From Sphingopyxis sp. LC363 (GTDB taxonomy: Bacteria; Pseudomonadota; Alphaproteobacteria; Sphingomonadales; Sphingomonadaceae), in assembly GCF_000756385.1 (NCBI RefSeq), contig NZ_JNFC01000014.1, forward strand, positions 1 to 64,000: DNA of 64,000 bases. The letters are read 5' to 3'. The notes below the pieces were generated by a model that worked only from the letters and a program-made list of their open reading frames with translations, did not search any database and was not told the origin of the DNA. Of this stretch, positions 62,379-64,000 are shown in pieces. Position 1 is the first letter of the stretch. Every line of letters begins with the position of its first letter. The position numbers and the translations under genes were made by a program.

Positions 62379-63158
62379 TCAGTCGAGCGTGACGAAGCGC
62401 GCCATATCGTCGCGCGTCAGGTAACGGACGTCGTCGAACGGCGTCGCGTTGGTCAGCGCGTAAAAGGCGCGCGCCTTCGCGCCATCCATCCCCATTTCAC
62501 GGTAATAGCCCAGATATTCGGCGTGAACCGGGTCGTTCGCGGGATAGTCGTTCGCCTCGCGGCCATATTCGTCGGCCCAGCTATGCACGCCGAATTCGGC
62601 GTCGGGCGCCGCGCGGCGCGTGACGCCGGCAAGCCACAGCTCGACCGCGCCCGAGCGGATCGATCCGCCCGCGGGCACCACCGTCTCCATCCCCTGCCGC
62701 CGGATCGCGCGCGCGAGGATCAGATTGGCCTCCTCGTCGAGGCTGCCGGGGCAATCGACCATCTCGAGCCGCCTCAGCCCCGGAAAGGCGGCGAGCATCG
62801 CCGCGAACTGGCGCGGGCTCGCCGAGGTGACGTCGCCCGCCATGCGAACCGTCGATGCGTCGATGACCGAAAACGGCCCGAACCGCGCCTTCGCATGGCC
62901 CAGCGTCGTAAGCGTGGCGGCGGGGGCATAGCGCCGCGTCGCGGCGAACTCGGCATCGTCGGCCAGCGCCTCGTCATCCAGCAGTGCGGCGTCCTCGTCG
63001 ATAGTGTCCGCGCCCGCGTCGTCGCCCTCGTCATAGGTCCACGTCGTCACCGTCGTCGTGATCGTCACGACCTGCTGTGCGTGCGCCGGCGCGAACGCCA
63101 GCACCGCCGCCAAAGCGGCGACGATCAGCGTGCGAAGAAAGGCGGACGGCGAACCCAT
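62379..63158 (-). CDS. Periplasmic ClpP/crotonase-like protein (COG3904-like)
   Basis: A 259-residue exported protein with signal peptide LRTLIVAALAAVLAFAPAHA and a Thr-rich stretch (VTITTTVTTWTYDE). The middle part, with DEEANLILARAIRRQGMETVV, SGAVELWLAGVTRRA and FGVHSWAD, resembles the COG3904 periplasmic ClpP-like proteins. In those the nucleophile segment usually reads CxSAC..A; here it is RSGAVEL, so catalysis by the usual residue is doubtful. Function is unknown. Confidence 0.65.
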   Translation of the reverse strand: MGSPSAFLRTLIVAALAAVLAFAPAHAQQVVTITTTVTTWTYDEGDDAGADTIDEDAALLDDEALADDAEFAATRRYAPAATLTTLGHAKARFGPFSVIDASTVRMAGDVTSASPRQFAAMLAAFPGLRRLEMVDCPGSLDEEANLILARAIRRQGMETVVPAGGSIRSGAVELWLAGVTRRAAPDAEFGVHSWADEYGREANDYPANDPVHAEYLGYYREMGMDGAKARAFYALTNATPFDDVRYLTRDDMARFVTLD

Positions 63159-63256
63159 GGCCCCGCTTTCGCGCGGGCGCGATGATCAATTGGCAAACGG
63201 GCAGCGTCAGCACGCCGTTAACCCCGTTTCGGGACGGCGGCACGAACCCTTATCCC

Positions 63257-63282
63257 GTCATCCCGGCGAAGGCCGGGATGAC
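63257..63282. repeat. Element C fragment
   Basis: GTCATCCCGGCGAAGGCCGGGATGAC is a perfect 26-base palindrome apart from its centre. It lies 10 bases after the stop of the GST gene at 63293 on the minus strand and may mark its transcript end. Confidence 0.7.
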
Positions 63283-63292
63283 CAAGATGAGA

Positions 63293-63946
63293 TCAGTCGC
63301 GGTCGGGCGCGCCGAGCGGGAAGAAGGCGCGATACGGCCGTGCATCCTCGACGCAGCGCGAAACCGACGGATGCGCGAGCAGCCGCGCGCGATAGGCACG
63401 CAGATTCTCGTGCCGCTCGGGGATCGGATGCACCCAGTCGGCATAGAAAAGCGATGGCGCCGCCGCGCAATCGGCCAGCGTGAAGCCGTCGGGCGTCGCC
63501 CAGCCGCCGCCCGCCAGCTCCTTGTCGAGCCAGCCATAGACGCTCCCGAGCGCCGCCTTCGCCTGATCGACGATCATCGGCACATGATTTTCGGGCCCGC
63601 GCAGCGCGTCGGCGACCACCGCCTGCATCCGCGCCATCACATGATTGTCGAAGATGCGGTCGAAGAAGCGCACCCTCAGCGCCGCCCCGAAATCGGCGGG
63701 GATCAGCCGCGGTTCGGGCACCAGATGGTCGAGATATTCGATGATGATCGACGATTCGAAATAAGGCACCCCGTCCGCGACGAGCAACGGAAACTGTCCC
63801 ACCGGCCAGTGCGCCTGCAATTCCTCGCCATGCTGCGGCGCGTCGGGCCCGATCACGCGATAGTCGAAATCGACCCCCTTCTCGTAAAGCGCGATCAGCA
63901 CCTTCCACGTATAGGAAGAGAAGGGGTGTCCATAAAAAATCAGCAT
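63293..63946 (-). CDS. Glutathione S-transferase family protein (second)
   Basis: A 217-residue GST: MLIFYGHPFSSYTWKVLIALYEKG with a likely catalytic Ser10, VGQFPLLVADGVPYFESSIIIEYLD (shown as QFPLLVAD and ESSIIIEYLD, glutathione-binding), and a helical C-terminal domain with DGFTLADCAAAPSLFY. Beta- or Nu-like subclass is possible. It is not close to the GST at 57308. The substrate is unknown. Confidence 0.92.
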   Translation of the reverse strand: MLIFYGHPFSSYTWKVLIALYEKGVDFDYRVIGPDAPQHGEELQAHWPVGQFPLLVADGVPYFESSIIIEYLDHLVPEPRLIPADFGAALRVRFFDRIFDNHVMARMQAVVADALRGPENHVPMIVDQAKAALGSVYGWLDKELAGGGWATPDGFTLADCAAAPSLFYADWVHPIPERHENLRAYRARLLAHPSVSRCVEDARPYRAFFPLGAPDRD

Positions 63947-63964
63947 CGATTGCCTTTCCTCTGG

Positions 63965-64000
63965 CTACGCCGCGCCGACGGTTTCGCCCTTCAGCGCCGC
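63965..64000 (-). CDS. C-terminal end of a further gene (partial)
   Basis: On the minus strand a frame enters at base 64000 and ends in TAG at 63965-63967, giving only the last eleven residues (AALKGETVGAA). It lies 18 bases upstream of the GST gene, a spacing typical of an operon. Too little is visible to name it. Confidence 0.35.
   Translation of the reverse strand, partial: AALKGETVGAA

Overview
The window is GC-rich, densely coded chromosome from an alphaproteobacterium. I infer Sphingomonadales, most likely Sphingopyxis or a close relative. This rests on gene content and order (chvI-chvG-hprK-rapZ divergent from pckA; rpmH-rnpA-yidD-yidC-engB; mutY / DUF721 / two DsbA-like proteins / smc; SUV3-like helicase-S4 protein-fdxA), a perfect CtrA-type TTAA-N7-TTAAC box, and many short palindromic intergenic repeats. 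No phage, plasmid, transposase, CRISPR, rRNA or tRNA gene was recognised. It looks like core chromosome.

Layout. 1-5.2 kb: rapZ (cut by the window edge), hprK and the ChvG/ChvI two-component system on the minus strand, divergent from pckA. 5.2-12.5 kb: unknown genes, a predicted metalloprotease, a DUF885 peptidase, DUF3597 and DUF937 proteins, a GNAT acetyltransferase, ribosomal proteins L27 and L21, and a putative lipoprotein. 12.7-17.0 kb: a phage-shock (Psp) locus with pspF divergent from a sigma-54 promoter, a 56-residue hydrophobic leader protein, an intrinsic terminator, then pspA-pspB-pspC and five more small PspB-like membrane/coiled-coil proteins in tandem. 17.2-23.6 kb: sufE, a TonB-dependent receptor, clpX, clpP, fdxA. 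23.8-28.7 kb: S4 RNA-binding protein, SUV3-like helicase, M23 peptidase behind a CtrA box. 28.8-33.7 kb: hemB, two GNATs, a membrane-anchored spermidine-synthase-like protein and a gamma-carbonic anhydrase, each overlapping the next by ATGA. 33.8-41.9 kb: PuuD-like membrane protein, thiS-thiG, aroQ, accBC, two convergent L,D-transpeptidases, an ArsC-family protein, recF. 42.1-42.7 kb: a second sigma-54 unit with a 42-residue hydrophobic protein and a minimal PspC-domain protein, ended by its own terminator. 42.7-53.1 kb: nudC, serine hydrolase, mutY, DUF721, two DsbA-like proteins, smc, ubiA. 53.2-56.4 kb: two TadE-like proteins and a TadG-like vWA protein. 56.5-64 kb: rsmE, a GST, the engB-yidC-yidD-rnpA-rpmH cluster, small membrane and lipoproteins, a COG3904-like periplasmic protein, a second GST, and the tail of one more gene.

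The strongest lead is the Psp network. Two promoters 28 kb apart share an almost identical sigma-54 core (GG-N10-GC in the context TTGGCACG...CCTGCA). Each drives a tiny hydrophobic protein followed by PspC-domain protein(s), and PspF is the only sigma-54 activator encoded in the window. The main operon also carries an unusually long run of PspB paralogues. The second lead is the repeat landscape: nine copies of a ~135 bp inverted-repeat element, always next to a gene 3' end, two of them carrying a smaller nested repeat, plus at least two further families.

Three gaps exceed 300 bases. 17589-17904 holds one repeat copy and the receptor terminator. 22894-23265 holds one repeat copy and the fdxA terminator, with nothing recognised in its first 150 bases. 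48230-48531 holds one composite repeat copy and the smc upstream region.
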